64,000 nucleotides of DNA. Source: Vulcanimicrobiota bacterium (lineage in GTDB: Bacteria; Vulcanimicrobiota; Vulcanimicrobiia; Vulcanimicrobiales; Vulcanimicrobiaceae). The stretch spans positions 28,383-92,382 of the forward strand of contig PMOS01000002.1 of NCBI GenBank assembly GCA_003161435.1, read 5' to 3'. A program made the translations under genes and the position numbers. This document shows positions 16,624 to 26,897 of this stretch, one piece after another. Numbering within the stretch: position 1 is the first letter of the stretch; the number at the start of each line of letters is the position of its first letter. The notes under the pieces are model-generated. The model saw only the letters and a program-made list of their open reading frames with translations, was not told the origin of the DNA and made no database searches.

Positions 16624-18080
16624 TGCGAGAGACTGCCGGCCTCGTCGCGATCCTCGAGGGCGCCCGGGTCGCCGGCTCGCTGCCCGCCTCGGTCGACGCC
16701 GTGGCGAGCGACTCGCGCTCGGTGCGGCCCGGGACGCTGTTCGTCGCGTTGCGCGGCGAGCGCGCCGACGGGCACGACTTCGTGCGCGACGCGGTCGCCC
16801 GCGGCGCGTCCGTCGTCGTCGTCGACGCGCTGGCGAACGTCGCGCCGGCCGGCGTTCCGCTGGTGATCGTCCCCGACACGCGGGTGGCCGCGTCGGCGCT
16901 CGCCGACGCGTTCTACGATCGCCCGTCGCAGGCGCTGATCGTGGTCGGCATCACCGGCACCAATGGCAAGACGACCACGACGCACTTGGTGCGCGACGTC
17001 CTCGAGGCCGCCGGGATCCCGTGCGGGATCATCGGCACGCTGGGCGGTCAGTTTCGCGAGCAGCGCTGGGCACTCTCGAACACGACGCCGCTGGCCGTCG
17101 AGCTGCACGGGCTGCTCGCCGCGCAGCGCGACGCGGGGGCGCGCGCGGTGGCGATGGAGGTTTCGTCCCACGCGCTCGCGCTGCGCCGCGTCGATCACGT
17201 CCGGTTCCGCGTCGGCGCGCTGACCAACCTGACCCGCGATCACCTCGACTTTCACGGTACGTTCGAACGCTACGCCGCAGCGAAGCGGCGTCTGTTCGAG
17301 CTGGCGCGCGACGCGGTGATCAACGTCGACGATCAGTGGGGTGCCGAGCTCGCGCGCAGCCGCTTCGCCGCCGCCTTGCCGACGGTACCGTATTCGATCG
17401 ACGTCGACGCACCCGGCGGCTTGCGCGCGACCGATCTGGAGCTCGCCGGCGACGGCTCGATGTTTCGCGCCGGCGGTGCCGTGTTCACCATCAACCTGCC
17501 TGGGCGCTTCAACGTGCGCAACGCGCTGGCCGCGCTCGGCATCGCGACGATGCTGGGGATCGGCGTCGACGACATTCGGCGCGGGCTTGCCGCCACGCGC
17601 GCGGTGCCCGGCCGGATGGAACGGATCGGCGCGTTCGGGATCAACGCGATCGTCGACTACGCGCACACGCCCGACGCCCTCGAGAACGTGCTGCACGCCG
17701 CGCGCGAGACGACCAAACGCGATCTGATCGTCGTGTTCGGCTGCGGCGGTGACCGCGATCCCGGCAAGCGCATGCAGATGGGCGAGATCGCCGCGCGGCT
17801 CGCCGACCGCGTGATCGTGACGTCGGACAACCCGCGCGGCGAGGATCCGATGGAGATCGCGCTGGCAGTGGCCAACGGCTTCGAGCGCACCGAGATCGAG
17901 CTCGACCGGCGACGCGCGATCCGCCGCGCGATCGACGGCGCCGAGGCCGGCGATACGATCGTCGTCGCCGGCAAAGGTCACGAGACGTATCAGATCGTCG
18001 GGCACGAGCGGCGCTCGTTCGACGACCGCGATGAGGTGCGCATCGCCTTCGGCAAGCGCGCGGAGTCGGTCCGGCGATGA
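16623..18080 (+). CDS. murE: UDP-N-acetylmuramoyl-tripeptide synthetase, likely meso-DAP adding
   Basis: GITGTNGKTTTTHL; DNPRGEDP motif characteristic of meso-DAP MurE; TGATG junction with ftsI. Confidence 0.95.
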   Translation: MRETAGLVAILEGARVAGSLPASVDAVASDSRSVRPGTLFVALRGERADGHDFVRDAVARGASVVVVDALANVAPAGVPLVIVPDTRVAASALADAFYDRPSQALIVVGITGTNGKTTTTHLVRDVLEAAGIPCGIIGTLGGQFREQRWALSNTTPLAVELHGLLAAQRDAGARAVAMEVSSHALALRRVDHVRFRVGALTNLTRDHLDFHGTFERYAAAKRRLFELARDAVINVDDQWGAELARSRFAAALPTVPYSIDVDAPGGLRATDLELAGDGSMFRAGGAVFTINLPGRFNVRNALAALGIATMLGIGVDDIRRGLAATRAVPGRMERIGAFGINAIVDYAHTPDALENVLHAARETTKRDLIVVFGCGGDRDPGKRMQMGEIAARLADRVIVTSDNPRGEDPMEIALAVANGFERTEIELDRRRAIRRAIDGAEAGDTIVVAGKGHETYQIVGHERRSFDDRDEVRIAFGKRAESVRR

Positions 18081-19462
18081 AGTTTCCGGTGCACGACGCG
18101 ATCGAAGCGACACACGCTTGCGCGATCGATCACGCCGCGTTGCCCGACGAGCTTGCGGTTCGCACCGATACGCGTGCGCTCGAGCGCGGAGTGACCTTCC
18201 TTGCGCTGCGCGGCGAACGGTTCGACGGACACGCGTACGTCGCCGAGGCGTTCGCGCGCGGCGCGGCGTGCGCGATCGTCGAGGATCCCGGCGTCGTGCC
18301 CGCCGGCCGCCCCGCGCTCATCGTATCGAGCACCCTGCAGGCGTATCTCGATCTCGCCGGCTTGGCGCGCGCGCGCATTCGCGGCACGGTGGTCGGCATC
18401 ACCGGCAGCACCGGCAAAACGACGACCAAGCAGTTCTTGCTCGGACTGCTGCGCGGCGCGGGGATCGCAGCCGTCGCCACGCCGGAGAATGAGAACAACG
18501 AGGTCGGCGTCGCCAAGTTCCTGTGCGGTCTCGACGACGGTGACGAGCGCGTCGCGATCGCCGAGATGGGCGCGCGCAAGCACCGCGATCTCGACGTCCT
18601 CGTCGGCGCGGCGCGGCCCGATGTCGGGCTCCTGACCAACGTCGGCGAAGCGCACCTGGAGATCATGGGGACGCGCGAGCGCATCGCCGACACGAAGTGG
18701 GCGCTGCCGGCCGGCTCGCGCCGCGCGGTGCTGAGCATCGGCGACGAAGTCTCGCGTTCGCGCGCGGCATCGCTGATCGCGCCGGCAATCTGGTACGGCA
18801 TCGACGGCGAACGGCCGCCGGCCGGCGAACGCGCGGTGGTGATCGAGCCCGACGCCGTCTGGACGATCGCCGCCGATGGCAGCACGCAAACGCACCGCAT
18901 CGCGATCGGCTTCCCCGGCGATCACAACCGGCGCAACCTCGCCGGCGCTTTCGCCGCCGCTCTGTTGTGCGCCGACGGTGCATGGGGGAGCGCCGATCCG
19001 GCACGGTTCGCCGGCGCGGTCGCGTCGCTCGTGCTGCCGCACGGCCGGTACGAGATCGTCGAGCTGGCCGACGGCGTGCGGGTCGTGTTCGACGCCTACA
19101 ACGCGTCGCTGTCGGGGACGCTGGCGACGCTGGGCACGTTCGCGCGCGAGAGCGCGTCGCGCAAGATCGCGGTGCTGGGCAGCATGGCGGAGCTCGGCGG
19201 CGACGCGCCCGCCATGCATCAGAAGATCGGCGAGCTGGCCGGCCGGCTCGACGTGGTGCTCGCCGGAGGCACCTTTGCGGCCGACACCGCGCGCGGTGTC
19301 GAGAGCGTCGGTGGCGCGGTCGTGCGGTACGCGTCGAACGTCGACGCGGTCGCCTGGCTGCGCGCGAACGTCCGCTCGGGTGATGCGATACTGCTCAAGG
19401 GTTCGCGCGTGTACAAGATGGAGCAGATCGCCGAAGCGCTCGGCGCGGAGGTCTTCGCGTGA
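18077..19462 (+). CDS. murF: UDP-N-acetylmuramoyl-tripeptide--D-alanyl-D-alanine ligase
   Basis: GITGSTGKTTTKQFL; ATGA overlap with murE. Confidence 0.93.
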   Translation: MKFPVHDAIEATHACAIDHAALPDELAVRTDTRALERGVTFLALRGERFDGHAYVAEAFARGAACAIVEDPGVVPAGRPALIVSSTLQAYLDLAGLARARIRGTVVGITGSTGKTTTKQFLLGLLRGAGIAAVATPENENNEVGVAKFLCGLDDGDERVAIAEMGARKHRDLDVLVGAARPDVGLLTNVGEAHLEIMGTRERIADTKWALPAGSRRAVLSIGDEVSRSRAASLIAPAIWYGIDGERPPAGERAVVIEPDAVWTIAADGSTQTHRIAIGFPGDHNRRNLAGAFAAALLCADGAWGSADPARFAGAVASLVLPHGRYEIVELADGVRVVFDAYNASLSGTLATLGTFARESASRKIAVLGSMAELGGDAPAMHQKIGELAGRLDVVLAGGTFAADTARGVESVGGAVVRYASNVDAVAWLRANVRSGDAILLKGSRVYKMEQIAEALGAEVFA

Positions 19463-20154
19463 TCCCGGTCGCCGTTCGCGAAGCCGGATTGCCCGAAGGG
19501 TTGGTCGCGATCCCGGTGCGCACGCGGCTCGTCATTCCGGGCGACGATCTCGCCGCGCTCGTCGGCGGGGCCGTGCGCGGGATCGCGCGTCCGGGCGATG
19601 TCGTCGCGATCGCGGAGACCGCCGTCGCGATCGCGCAGTCGCGCTTCATCGCCGCCGAGGCGATTCGTCCGTCGCGGCTGGCGCTGATGCTCTCGCGGCA
19701 CGCCGGCGCGCTGGCGACGATGAGCCAGCCCGAGTCGCTGCAACTGGTGATCGATCAGGCCGGCGTGCCCAAGGTGCTCTGGGCAACGGTCGCCCACGTC
19801 GCCGGACGACTGCGCGGCAAACGCGGTGTGTTCTACGAAGTTCTCGGCGAAGCGATCGCGGCGATCGACGGTTACACCGGGACGCTGCCGCCATACGAGC
19901 GGGCGATCGTGTTGGGACCGGCCGAGCCGGATCGCGTCGCGACCGAGCTGGCCGCGGCGCTCGGCGTGCACGTCGCGATCGTCGACGCCAACGACCTGCG
20001 CCGCACCAAGGCGCTCGGCGCTTCGCCGCAGCTCGACCGCGCCGGCGTCGAGCGCGCGCTCCTCGGTAACCCGCACGGAAACGGCGACGAGCAGACGCCG
20101 CTGGTCGTGCTCGCATGGCGCGGCACCGGCCCGCATCCGCTGGTGACGCCGTGA
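19459..20154 (+). CDS. coenzyme F420-0:L-glutamate ligase-like (CofE/F420_ligase family) protein
   Basis: PVRTRLVIPGDDLAALVGG...PGDVVAIAETAVAIAQSRFI...RPSRLALMLSRHAG resembles F420 gamma-glutamyl ligase N-domain; GTGA overlaps with murF and mraY. Confidence 0.7.
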   Translation: MIPVAVREAGLPEGLVAIPVRTRLVIPGDDLAALVGGAVRGIARPGDVVAIAETAVAIAQSRFIAAEAIRPSRLALMLSRHAGALATMSQPESLQLVIDQAGVPKVLWATVAHVAGRLRGKRGVFYEVLGEAIAAIDGYTGTLPPYERAIVLGPAEPDRVATELAAALGVHVAIVDANDLRRTKALGASPQLDRAGVERALLGNPHGNGDEQTPLVVLAWRGTGPHPLVTP

Positions 20155-21173
20155 GCGACATCGACTTTCGCATGCCGTGGTACGCCATACCGGTCTTCGT
20201 CGTGCTGTCGTGGCCGTACGGCCTGGGCCTGATGGCGATCGCGCTCGTCGTCGCCGGGCTGCCGGCGTTTGCGGTGACCGCGCTGCTCGGCCGCCCGCTG
20301 ATCGACGCGTTGCGCCGCCGAGCGGCGCGCCAAACCGCCTACGAAGACGCGCCGCGAAGCCACCAGGCCAAGACGGGGACACCGACGATGGGCGGGCTCC
20401 TGTTCGCGGTCGCGCCGCTCATCGCGCTGCTGTTGCATCCACGGCGCGACACGTTCGCGCTCGCGCTGCTCGTCTTCGGTTGCATGGCGATCGGCGCATG
20501 GGACGATCTGATGGGGATCCGGCAGCAGAAGAATCGCGGGTTGCGCGCGCTACCGAAATTCGCGCTGACCGCGGTCGTCGCGCTGGCGTTCTTCGTCGTC
20601 GCCGGCCCGCAGCCGATGGTGCTGTTCCCGTTCGGCCTCGTCCCGGCGTGGTTATGGTACGGTCTCTCGCTGTGCGTGGTGCTCGCGACGACCCACGCGG
20701 TCAACCTGACCGACGGCCTCGACGGCCTGGCCGGCGGCACGATACTGCCGCCGCTTCTGGTGCTGATCTGCGCCTGCCATTTCACCAGCGCATCGATCGG
20801 CGTCCCGTTCTTCGGCGCGGCGACGGTTGGAACCGTGCTCGGCTTTCTGCTCTACAACCGCCATCCCGCGCGCGTGTTCATGGGCGACACCGGATCGCTC
20901 GCGCTCGGTGCTGCGCTCGCCGGCATCGCCATCCTGACCGGGATGCAACTGCTGTTGTTGATCGTCGGCGGCGTGTTCGCAGCCGAGACGCTCAGCGTGA
21001 TCATCCAGGTCGCGTCGTACAAGACGACGCGGCGGCGCGTCTTTCGCATGGCGCCGCTGCACCACCACTTCGAGCTCGCAGGCTGGCCGGAATCGGTCGT
21101 CACGACGCGCTTCTGGATCGCCTCCCTCGTTCTCTCCGCCTTGGGTTTCGTCGCCCTGATACGGGTCGTATGA
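20151..21173 (+). CDS. mraY: phospho-N-acetylmuramoyl-pentapeptide transferase
   Basis: SHQAKTGTPTMGGLLF, NLTDGLDGLAGG, VFMGDTGSLALG, HHHFE; GTG 20151. Confidence 0.97.
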   Translation: MSDIDFRMPWYAIPVFVVLSWPYGLGLMAIALVVAGLPAFAVTALLGRPLIDALRRRAARQTAYEDAPRSHQAKTGTPTMGGLLFAVAPLIALLLHPRRDTFALALLVFGCMAIGAWDDLMGIRQQKNRGLRALPKFALTAVVALAFFVVAGPQPMVLFPFGLVPAWLWYGLSLCVVLATTHAVNLTDGLDGLAGGTILPPLLVLICACHFTSASIGVPFFGAATVGTVLGFLLYNRHPARVFMGDTGSLALGAALAGIAILTGMQLLLLIVGGVFAAETLSVIIQVASYKTTRRRVFRMAPLHHHFELAGWPESVVTTRFWIASLVLSALGFVALIRVV

Positions 21174-22582
21174 TCGAATCAACCAGCGGTCGCTTCGACC
21201 GCACCGACCACGCCCTCGTCATCGGCCTCGGCCTTAGCGGACGCGCCAGCGTCGAGGTGTTGCGCTCGCGGCTAGGCTCGGTCGTCGCGACCGACGAGGC
21301 GCCACCCGACAAGATCGCCGAAGCGCTCGACGAGCTGCGTACCGCCGGCGTCGCGTTCGTGCCGCCCGACGTGCTCGACGCGGCGCTCGAGCACGTCACG
21401 GTCGCGGTGCTCTCGCCGGGGATCGCGCTCAACAACCCGTTGGTGCGCCGCGTCCAGGCCAAGGGGATTCCGGTGTTCAGCGAGGTCGAGGTCGCCTATC
21501 GGCTGTGCCGCGCGCCGATCGTCGCGGTGACCGGGACGAAAGGCAAGACGACGACCACGGCACTGGTCGGCGCGTTGTTCACCGCCGCCGGGCGCAAGGT
21601 GCGCGTCGGCGGAAACATCGGCAACGCGCTGATTCGCGAAACCGCGCAGGCCGACGCCGACGATTGGGTGATCGCCGAGGTTTCCTCGTTTCAACTCGAG
21701 TCGATCCGCTCGTTCAAGCCGCGCATCAGCTTGATCCTCAACATCACCCCGGACCACCTCGACCGCTACCACTCGATGGAAGAGTACGCCGAAGCGAAGT
21801 TCCGCATCTTCGCCAACCAGGGTCCGGGCGACGCGTTCGTGGGGAACCTCGACGACCCGATCGTCGCCGCGGCACCCGGCGAAGACGGTAACCGCATCAA
21901 GACGCGCACGTATTGGTTCGCCGGCGAACCCCATCGCAACACGACCCTGTATCTGCGCAACGGCACGACGATCGTGTACGCGCCGCCGACCGGCGATCCG
22001 CGACCGATCGACATCCTCGGGGTGGACGAAGTTCCGCTGCTCGGTCGCCACAACGTCGAGAACGTGATGGGCGCGGTGCTCGTCGCGCTCGCAGCGGGGC
22101 TGCCGATCGAGGCGATCCGCGAAGGCGTGCGCGGGTTCCGCCCGCTCGGACATCGGCTCGAGCCCGTCGCCGAGATCGAGGGTGCGCGGTACGTCGACGA
22201 TTCCAAGGCGACCAATCCCGGATCCGTGATCGCCGCGATGCGCGCGTTCGACCGGCCGATCGTGCTGATCGCAGGCGGCAAGGCGAAAGGGACCGACTTC
22301 GCCGAGATGGGCAAGGTGGTGTCGTCGCGCGCCAAAGCCGTCGTGCTGATCGGCGAGGCCGCCGGCGACATCGCGGCGGTCGTGAAGCGGGCAAAGGTCG
22401 AGCACGCGTCCTCGATGGAGGACGCGGTCGCGCGCGCGCGCGATCTCGCCGAGCCCGGCGACGTCGTGCTGCTCTCGCCCGGTTGCGCGTCGTTCGACAT
22501 GTTCCAGTCGGCCGAGCATCGCGGCGAGGTCTTTGCGAATGCCGTGCGCGCGCTGCAGAACCCGGTCGTGCATGTTCGCTGA
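21170..22582 (+). CDS. murD: UDP-N-acetylmuramoyl-L-alanine--D-glutamate ligase
   Basis: VTGTKGKTTTTALVGAL, SSFQLE, ITPDHLDRY; ATGA overlap with mraY. Confidence 0.96.
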   Translation: MIESTSGRFDRTDHALVIGLGLSGRASVEVLRSRLGSVVATDEAPPDKIAEALDELRTAGVAFVPPDVLDAALEHVTVAVLSPGIALNNPLVRRVQAKGIPVFSEVEVAYRLCRAPIVAVTGTKGKTTTTALVGALFTAAGRKVRVGGNIGNALIRETAQADADDWVIAEVSSFQLESIRSFKPRISLILNITPDHLDRYHSMEEYAEAKFRIFANQGPGDAFVGNLDDPIVAAAPGEDGNRIKTRTYWFAGEPHRNTTLYLRNGTTIVYAPPTGDPRPIDILGVDEVPLLGRHNVENVMGAVLVALAAGLPIEAIREGVRGFRPLGHRLEPVAEIEGARYVDDSKATNPGSVIAAMRAFDRPIVLIAGGKAKGTDFAEMGKVVSSRAKAVVLIGEAAGDIAAVVKRAKVEHASSMEDAVARARDLAEPGDVVLLSPGCASFDMFQSAEHRGEVFANAVRALQNPVVHVR

Positions 22583-23729
22583 CGGCCTGCGCGGCAACGC
22601 ACCACGCCCCTCCGCGCAGCCGCACGTCCGCCGCGCGACGCTCAAGCCGCCCGACGCGCTGCTACTCGGCTCGGTAGCCTTTTTGCTCGCGCTCGGACTG
22701 GTGATGGTGTTCAGCGCGTCGAGCGCGACGGCGTACTCGGCGTATCACGACACGGCGTATTTTCTCAAGCGCCAGGTCGCGTTTCTGCTGGTCGGTCTGG
22801 TCCTGGCCTACGCCGCGTACCGCGTCGACTACCGCAAGCTCCCGGCGGTCGCGCCGGCCGTCGTCATCCTGACGGTGGTCCTGTTAGTCCTCACGCTGAT
22901 CCCGCACATCGGTTTCGCCAGCGGCGGCGCGCGCCGCTGGATCGGCTTGCGCGCGCTCTCGTTTCAGCCGTCCGAGTTCGGTAAGCTCACGCTCGTGCTG
23001 TTCTTGGCCGCAAAGCTCGCGTCGCTGGGCGAGCGCGTGCAATCGCTCTCGAAGGGCGTTTGGCCGGTCTTGTTCATCACCCTCCTGCTGTCGATCCCGG
23101 TCTTCCTCGAGCCCGACATGGGTACCGCGTCGCTCTACGTCTTCACCGCGTTCGCGCTGCTGTTCACCGCCGGAGCGCGCATCGAGCACCTGATCATGTG
23201 CGGGTTGGCCATGCTTCCGGCGATCGCGATCGCGGTCGGCTCGTCGGCGTACAAGCGGGCCCGCGTGTTCGCCTTCCTCCATCCGTGGAAGGATCCGCAG
23301 AACACGGGCTTCCACATCGTGCAGTCGCTGCTCGCGCTGGGCAGCGGCGGGGTCTTCGGGTTGGGGTTGGGCGCCTCACGCCAGAAATATTTCTATCTCC
23401 CCGAGGCGCACACCGACTTCATCTTCGCGGTGCTCGGCGAGGAGTTGGGGCTGCTGGGCTGCCTGACGGTGATCGCGCTGTTCGTGCTGTTCGCGATCCG
23501 CGCCGTGACCCTCGCCCTCAAAGCGCCCGATCGCTTCGGGATGCTGCTCGCGATGGGCTGCACGTTCCTGATCGTCATCCAAGCGTTCATCAACGTCGGC
23601 GTCGTCACGTCGTCGTGGCCGGTCACCGGCGTTCCGCTGCCCTTCATCTCGTTCGGCGGCAGCTCGCTGATCGTCTCGTTGATCGCGGTCGCGTTGATCG
23701 CGAACGTCGGCCGTCACCGAACGGTCTAG
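22572..23729 (+). CDS. ftsW: lipid II polymerase / cell division protein FtsW
   Basis: SEDS family: GLVMVFSASSATAY, KRQVAFLLVG, AHTDFIFAVLGEELGLLG, VTGVPLPFISFGGSS. Confidence 0.95.
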   Translation: MFADGLRGNAPRPSAQPHVRRATLKPPDALLLGSVAFLLALGLVMVFSASSATAYSAYHDTAYFLKRQVAFLLVGLVLAYAAYRVDYRKLPAVAPAVVILTVVLLVLTLIPHIGFASGGARRWIGLRALSFQPSEFGKLTLVLFLAAKLASLGERVQSLSKGVWPVLFITLLLSIPVFLEPDMGTASLYVFTAFALLFTAGARIEHLIMCGLAMLPAIAIAVGSSAYKRARVFAFLHPWKDPQNTGFHIVQSLLALGSGGVFGLGLGASRQKYFYLPEAHTDFIFAVLGEELGLLGCLTVIALFVLFAIRAVTLALKAPDRFGMLLAMGCTFLIVIQAFINVGVVTSSWPVTGVPLPFISFGGSSLIVSLIAVALIANVGRHRTV

Positions 23730-23734
23730 CACCG

Positions 23735-24340
23735 ATGTTCGCCGAACCTCACCGGCCACCGATGAACGACGTCGTCCTTGCCGGGGCCGTGTGCCGGCTG
23801 CGTCCGTACCGTCTGTCCGACGTCGAAGGGCTGCGCGCGACCGCCGACGATCCGCTGGTGTCGCGCTGGCTGACGGCGACGTTTCCAAGCCCGTACACGC
23901 GCACCGATGCGCGCGAATGGGTGGCGCGGGTCATCGCCGATCCGGTCCCGCAACATTTCGTGGTCGAAGTCGGTGGGTCGTTCGCCGGTGCCGCCGGCGT
24001 GATGGCGCTCCACGGCGAGCACCGTGGTGTCGCCACGTTCGGCTACTGGCTCGGCCGCGCGTTTTGGGGTCGCGGGATCGCGACCGACGCCGCTCGCACG
24101 CTGGCGCGTCACGCTTTGGGAGCGGGCGGATTTCGCCGGCTCGAGGCCGCGGTGTTCGGCCCCAACGTCGCGTCGGTGCGCGTGCTCGAGAAGTGCGGCT
24201 TCACGCTCGAAGCGCGGATGCGCGACAGCTACGTGCAGCGCGACGGCTCGATCTGTGACGGCCTGTTCTATGCGCGCCTCTCGTGGGACCCCGAACCGCC
24301 GCCCAACTCGCCGCAACTCGTCGCGCCGCGCGCTCCGTGA
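23735..24340 (+). CDS. GNAT family (RimJ/RimL-like) N-acetyltransferase
   Basis: FGYWLGRAFWGRGIATDAARTLARHAL, NVASVRVLEKCGFTLEARMRDSYVQRDG. Confidence 0.85.
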   Translation: MFAEPHRPPMNDVVLAGAVCRLRPYRLSDVEGLRATADDPLVSRWLTATFPSPYTRTDAREWVARVIADPVPQHFVVEVGGSFAGAAGVMALHGEHRGVATFGYWLGRAFWGRGIATDAARTLARHALGAGGFRRLEAAVFGPNVASVRVLEKCGFTLEARMRDSYVQRDGSICDGLFYARLSWDPEPPPNSPQLVAPRAP

Positions 24341-25524
24341 AGCTCCGGATCGCGTTCACCGGTGGCGGGACCGGCGGTCACGTCTATCCGGCGCTCGCGA
24401 TCGACGACGCGGTTCGCGAGCGACACCCCGGCGACGACTACGAACCGCGGTTCTTCGGCAACGCGCACGGGCTCGAAGCAACGCTGGTCACGACGATCCC
24501 GTTGACGTTCGTGCCCAGCGCGCCGCTTCAGCGCTCGTTCTCGCTCGGCACGCTGCAAACGGTCGTCGCGAACGGCGCCGGGATCATCGCCGCGTTCGCC
24601 GCGCTGGCGCGCTTCAAGCCGCAGATGGTCGTGGCGACCGGCGGTTACGTCTGCTTTCCCGTCGTCGTCGCCGCGCGGATCCTGCGCACGCTGCGGATCG
24701 TGCGCTGCCGGATCGCGCTGCTCGAGATCAACGTCACGCCCGGGTTGACGAACCGGTTGCTGGCGCCGCTGGTCGACGAGGTGTGGACGACCTACGCTGC
24801 CTCGGAACGCTCGTTCGGATCGAAGACGGCCGTCACCGGCGCGCCCGTGCGCGCGACGCTGCGGATCGTCAAGGATGCTGCCAGTGCCCGCGAGCGCCTC
24901 GGGCTCGACGCCGAAGGCACCACGATCGTCGCGATGGGCGGAAGCCAGGGCGCGCGTTCGATCAACGAAGCGGTCGCGGCGCTGGTGACGCGACGCACGC
25001 TGGGCGAGGGCTGGCAAGTGTTGCACGTCAGCGGTGAACGCGACTTCGCATACATGCAGGCCGAAGAGCGGACGCTCGCGGTGGGGAACCGCGTCCTCCT
25101 CGTACCGTATCTCGCCGATCCCGCCGACGCGTACGCGGCGGCGGACGTCGTCATCGCACGCGCCGGCGCTTCGACGCTCGCCGAGCTGGCGGTGACCGGT
25201 ACACCATCGATCCTGATCCCGTATCCGCACGCCGCCGACCAGCACCAAGCGCACAACGCGGCCTTGTTCGAGACGGCCGGAGCGGCGGTGGTGCTCCCCG
25301 ATGCTGCGGTCGACGGCGACCGGCTCTGGTGGACGTTGCGCGAGGTGCTCGAACCGGACCGCAACGCCGCGCTCCGGAGAGCCGCCCGCTCACTCGCGCC
25401 GCGCAACGCTGCGGCGACGATCGCGGACCGGATCGACGCCGCGGTGTTCGGTGCGGCCGGCCGAGCGCCGACGGAAGTCGCACGGGTGACCCGCGGCGCG
25501 GACGCGAACGACGAACGACCGTGA
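24337..25524 (+). CDS. murG: UDP-N-acetylglucosamine--LPS/lipid N-acetylglucosamine transferase MurG
   Basis: FTGGGTGGHVYPALAI, VATGGYVCFPVVVAAR, GGSQGARSINEAV, GASTLAELAVTGTPSILIPYPHAADQHQAHNA. Confidence 0.97.
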   Translation: MKLRIAFTGGGTGGHVYPALAIDDAVRERHPGDDYEPRFFGNAHGLEATLVTTIPLTFVPSAPLQRSFSLGTLQTVVANGAGIIAAFAALARFKPQMVVATGGYVCFPVVVAARILRTLRIVRCRIALLEINVTPGLTNRLLAPLVDEVWTTYAASERSFGSKTAVTGAPVRATLRIVKDAASARERLGLDAEGTTIVAMGGSQGARSINEAVAALVTRRTLGEGWQVLHVSGERDFAYMQAEERTLAVGNRVLLVPYLADPADAYAAADVVIARAGASTLAELAVTGTPSILIPYPHAADQHQAHNAALFETAGAAVVLPDAAVDGDRLWWTLREVLEPDRNAALRRAARSLAPRNAAATIADRIDAAVFGAAGRAPTEVARVTRGADANDERP

Positions 25525-26894
25525 CGGACATCGCGTACCATCTCGTCGGCGTCGGCGGGATCGGCATGAGCGCGATCGCGCGGCTGCTCCTCGCCCGCGG
25601 CGCGCGAGTCAGCGGTTCGGACGTTCGCCGCAGCCCGCTCGTCGAGCAGCTCGAGGCCGAGGGCGTTCGCGTGGCGATCGGACACCGTGCCGAGCACCTC
25701 GGCGATGCAACGGTCGTCGTCGTTTCGTCGGCGATCGCACAGGACAACGCGGAGTTCGTCGCCGCGGTCGAACGCAAGCTCGACGTGGTCACGCGTGGTG
25801 CGATGCTCGCCGAGCTCGCCCGCGGCCACAAGCTCGTCGCCGTCGCCGGGACGCACGGCAAGACGACGACGACCGCGATGCTGGCGACGATCTTCGAAGC
25901 GGCCGGGTTGGATCCGACGGTCGCGGTCGGCGGCGTGCGCGTCGATACCGGTTCCAACGCGCGCGCCGGCGCCGGGGGCTGGTTCATCACCGAAAGCGAC
26001 GAGTCCGACGGTTCGTTTCTGTGCCTGAGCCCGACGATCGCGGTGGTGAACAACATCGAGAACGATCACGTCGCGTCCGACGACGACCTGCCGCGGCTGC
26101 TCGAGCAATTCACCCAGTTCGTCAACCGGGTCCCGGCCAGCGGCTGCGTGATCGTCGGCAACGACAACCGCGGCAGCCGGGTCGTCGCCGGTCAGGCGTT
26201 CGCGCCGGTGACGACGTTCGCGACGCGCACCGACGCCGATCTCGTCGTCACCGACCTGCGCTACGCCGACCTGGGCTCGCGTTTCGTCGTGTGCGATCGC
26301 GGTGTCGAGCTCGGCGAGGTCTCGCTGCACGTCCCGGGTGAGATCAACGTGATGAACGCGCTCGGTGCGATCGGCGCGGCACGCGCCGCTGGGATTCGCT
26401 TCGACGGCGCTGCCGCCGGGCTCGCGCAGTTCCACGGGGTGCAGCGGCGATTCGAGATCGTCGGCCGCGGCGCGCTGACCGTCGTCGACGATTACGCGCA
26501 CCATCCCACGGCGATCGCGCAGACGATTGCGGCGGCGCGCGAATACGCGCAGGACCGTCCGGTCGTCGTCGCGTTCCAGCCGCATCGCTACAGCCGGACC
26601 AACTACCTCAAGGAACTCTTCGCTCGCGCGCTGCACGGCGCGGACCGCGTGATCCTCACCCCCGTCTACGCGGCCGCCGAGAAGCCGATCGACGGCGTGA
26701 CCGAACGCAGCATCGGCGAACCGCTCGCCGCGCTGGGCACGCCCGTCAGCTACGTCGCCGACGTCGAAGATCTGCTCGACGCGGTACCGCGCGAAGCTCC
26801 CGACGGCGCGCTCGTTCTCATGCTCGGCGCAGGGTCGATCACCTCGATCGCCCACCGCCTCGGCGAACGCGTCGCCGCCGCCATGGCTCGCTGA
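25521..26894 (+). CDS. murC: UDP-N-acetylmuramate--L-alanine ligase
   Basis: HLVGVGGIGMSAIARLL, VAGTHGKTTTTAML, YAHHPTAIAQTIAAAR. Confidence 0.97.
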   Translation: MTDIAYHLVGVGGIGMSAIARLLLARGARVSGSDVRRSPLVEQLEAEGVRVAIGHRAEHLGDATVVVVSSAIAQDNAEFVAAVERKLDVVTRGAMLAELARGHKLVAVAGTHGKTTTTAMLATIFEAAGLDPTVAVGGVRVDTGSNARAGAGGWFITESDESDGSFLCLSPTIAVVNNIENDHVASDDDLPRLLEQFTQFVNRVPASGCVIVGNDNRGSRVVAGQAFAPVTTFATRTDADLVVTDLRYADLGSRFVVCDRGVELGEVSLHVPGEINVMNALGAIGAARAAGIRFDGAAAGLAQFHGVQRRFEIVGRGALTVVDDYAHHPTAIAQTIAAAREYAQDRPVVVAFQPHRYSRTNYLKELFARALHGADRVILTPVYAAAEKPIDGVTERSIGEPLAALGTPVSYVADVEDLLDAVPREAPDGALVLMLGAGSITSIAHRLGERVAAAMAR

Positions 26895-26897
26895 CCC

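Noticed and set aside
15331-18113. Minus-strand ORFs across ftsI/murE (15331..16551, 16491..18113)
   Set aside because: Antisense shadows of conserved dcw genes.
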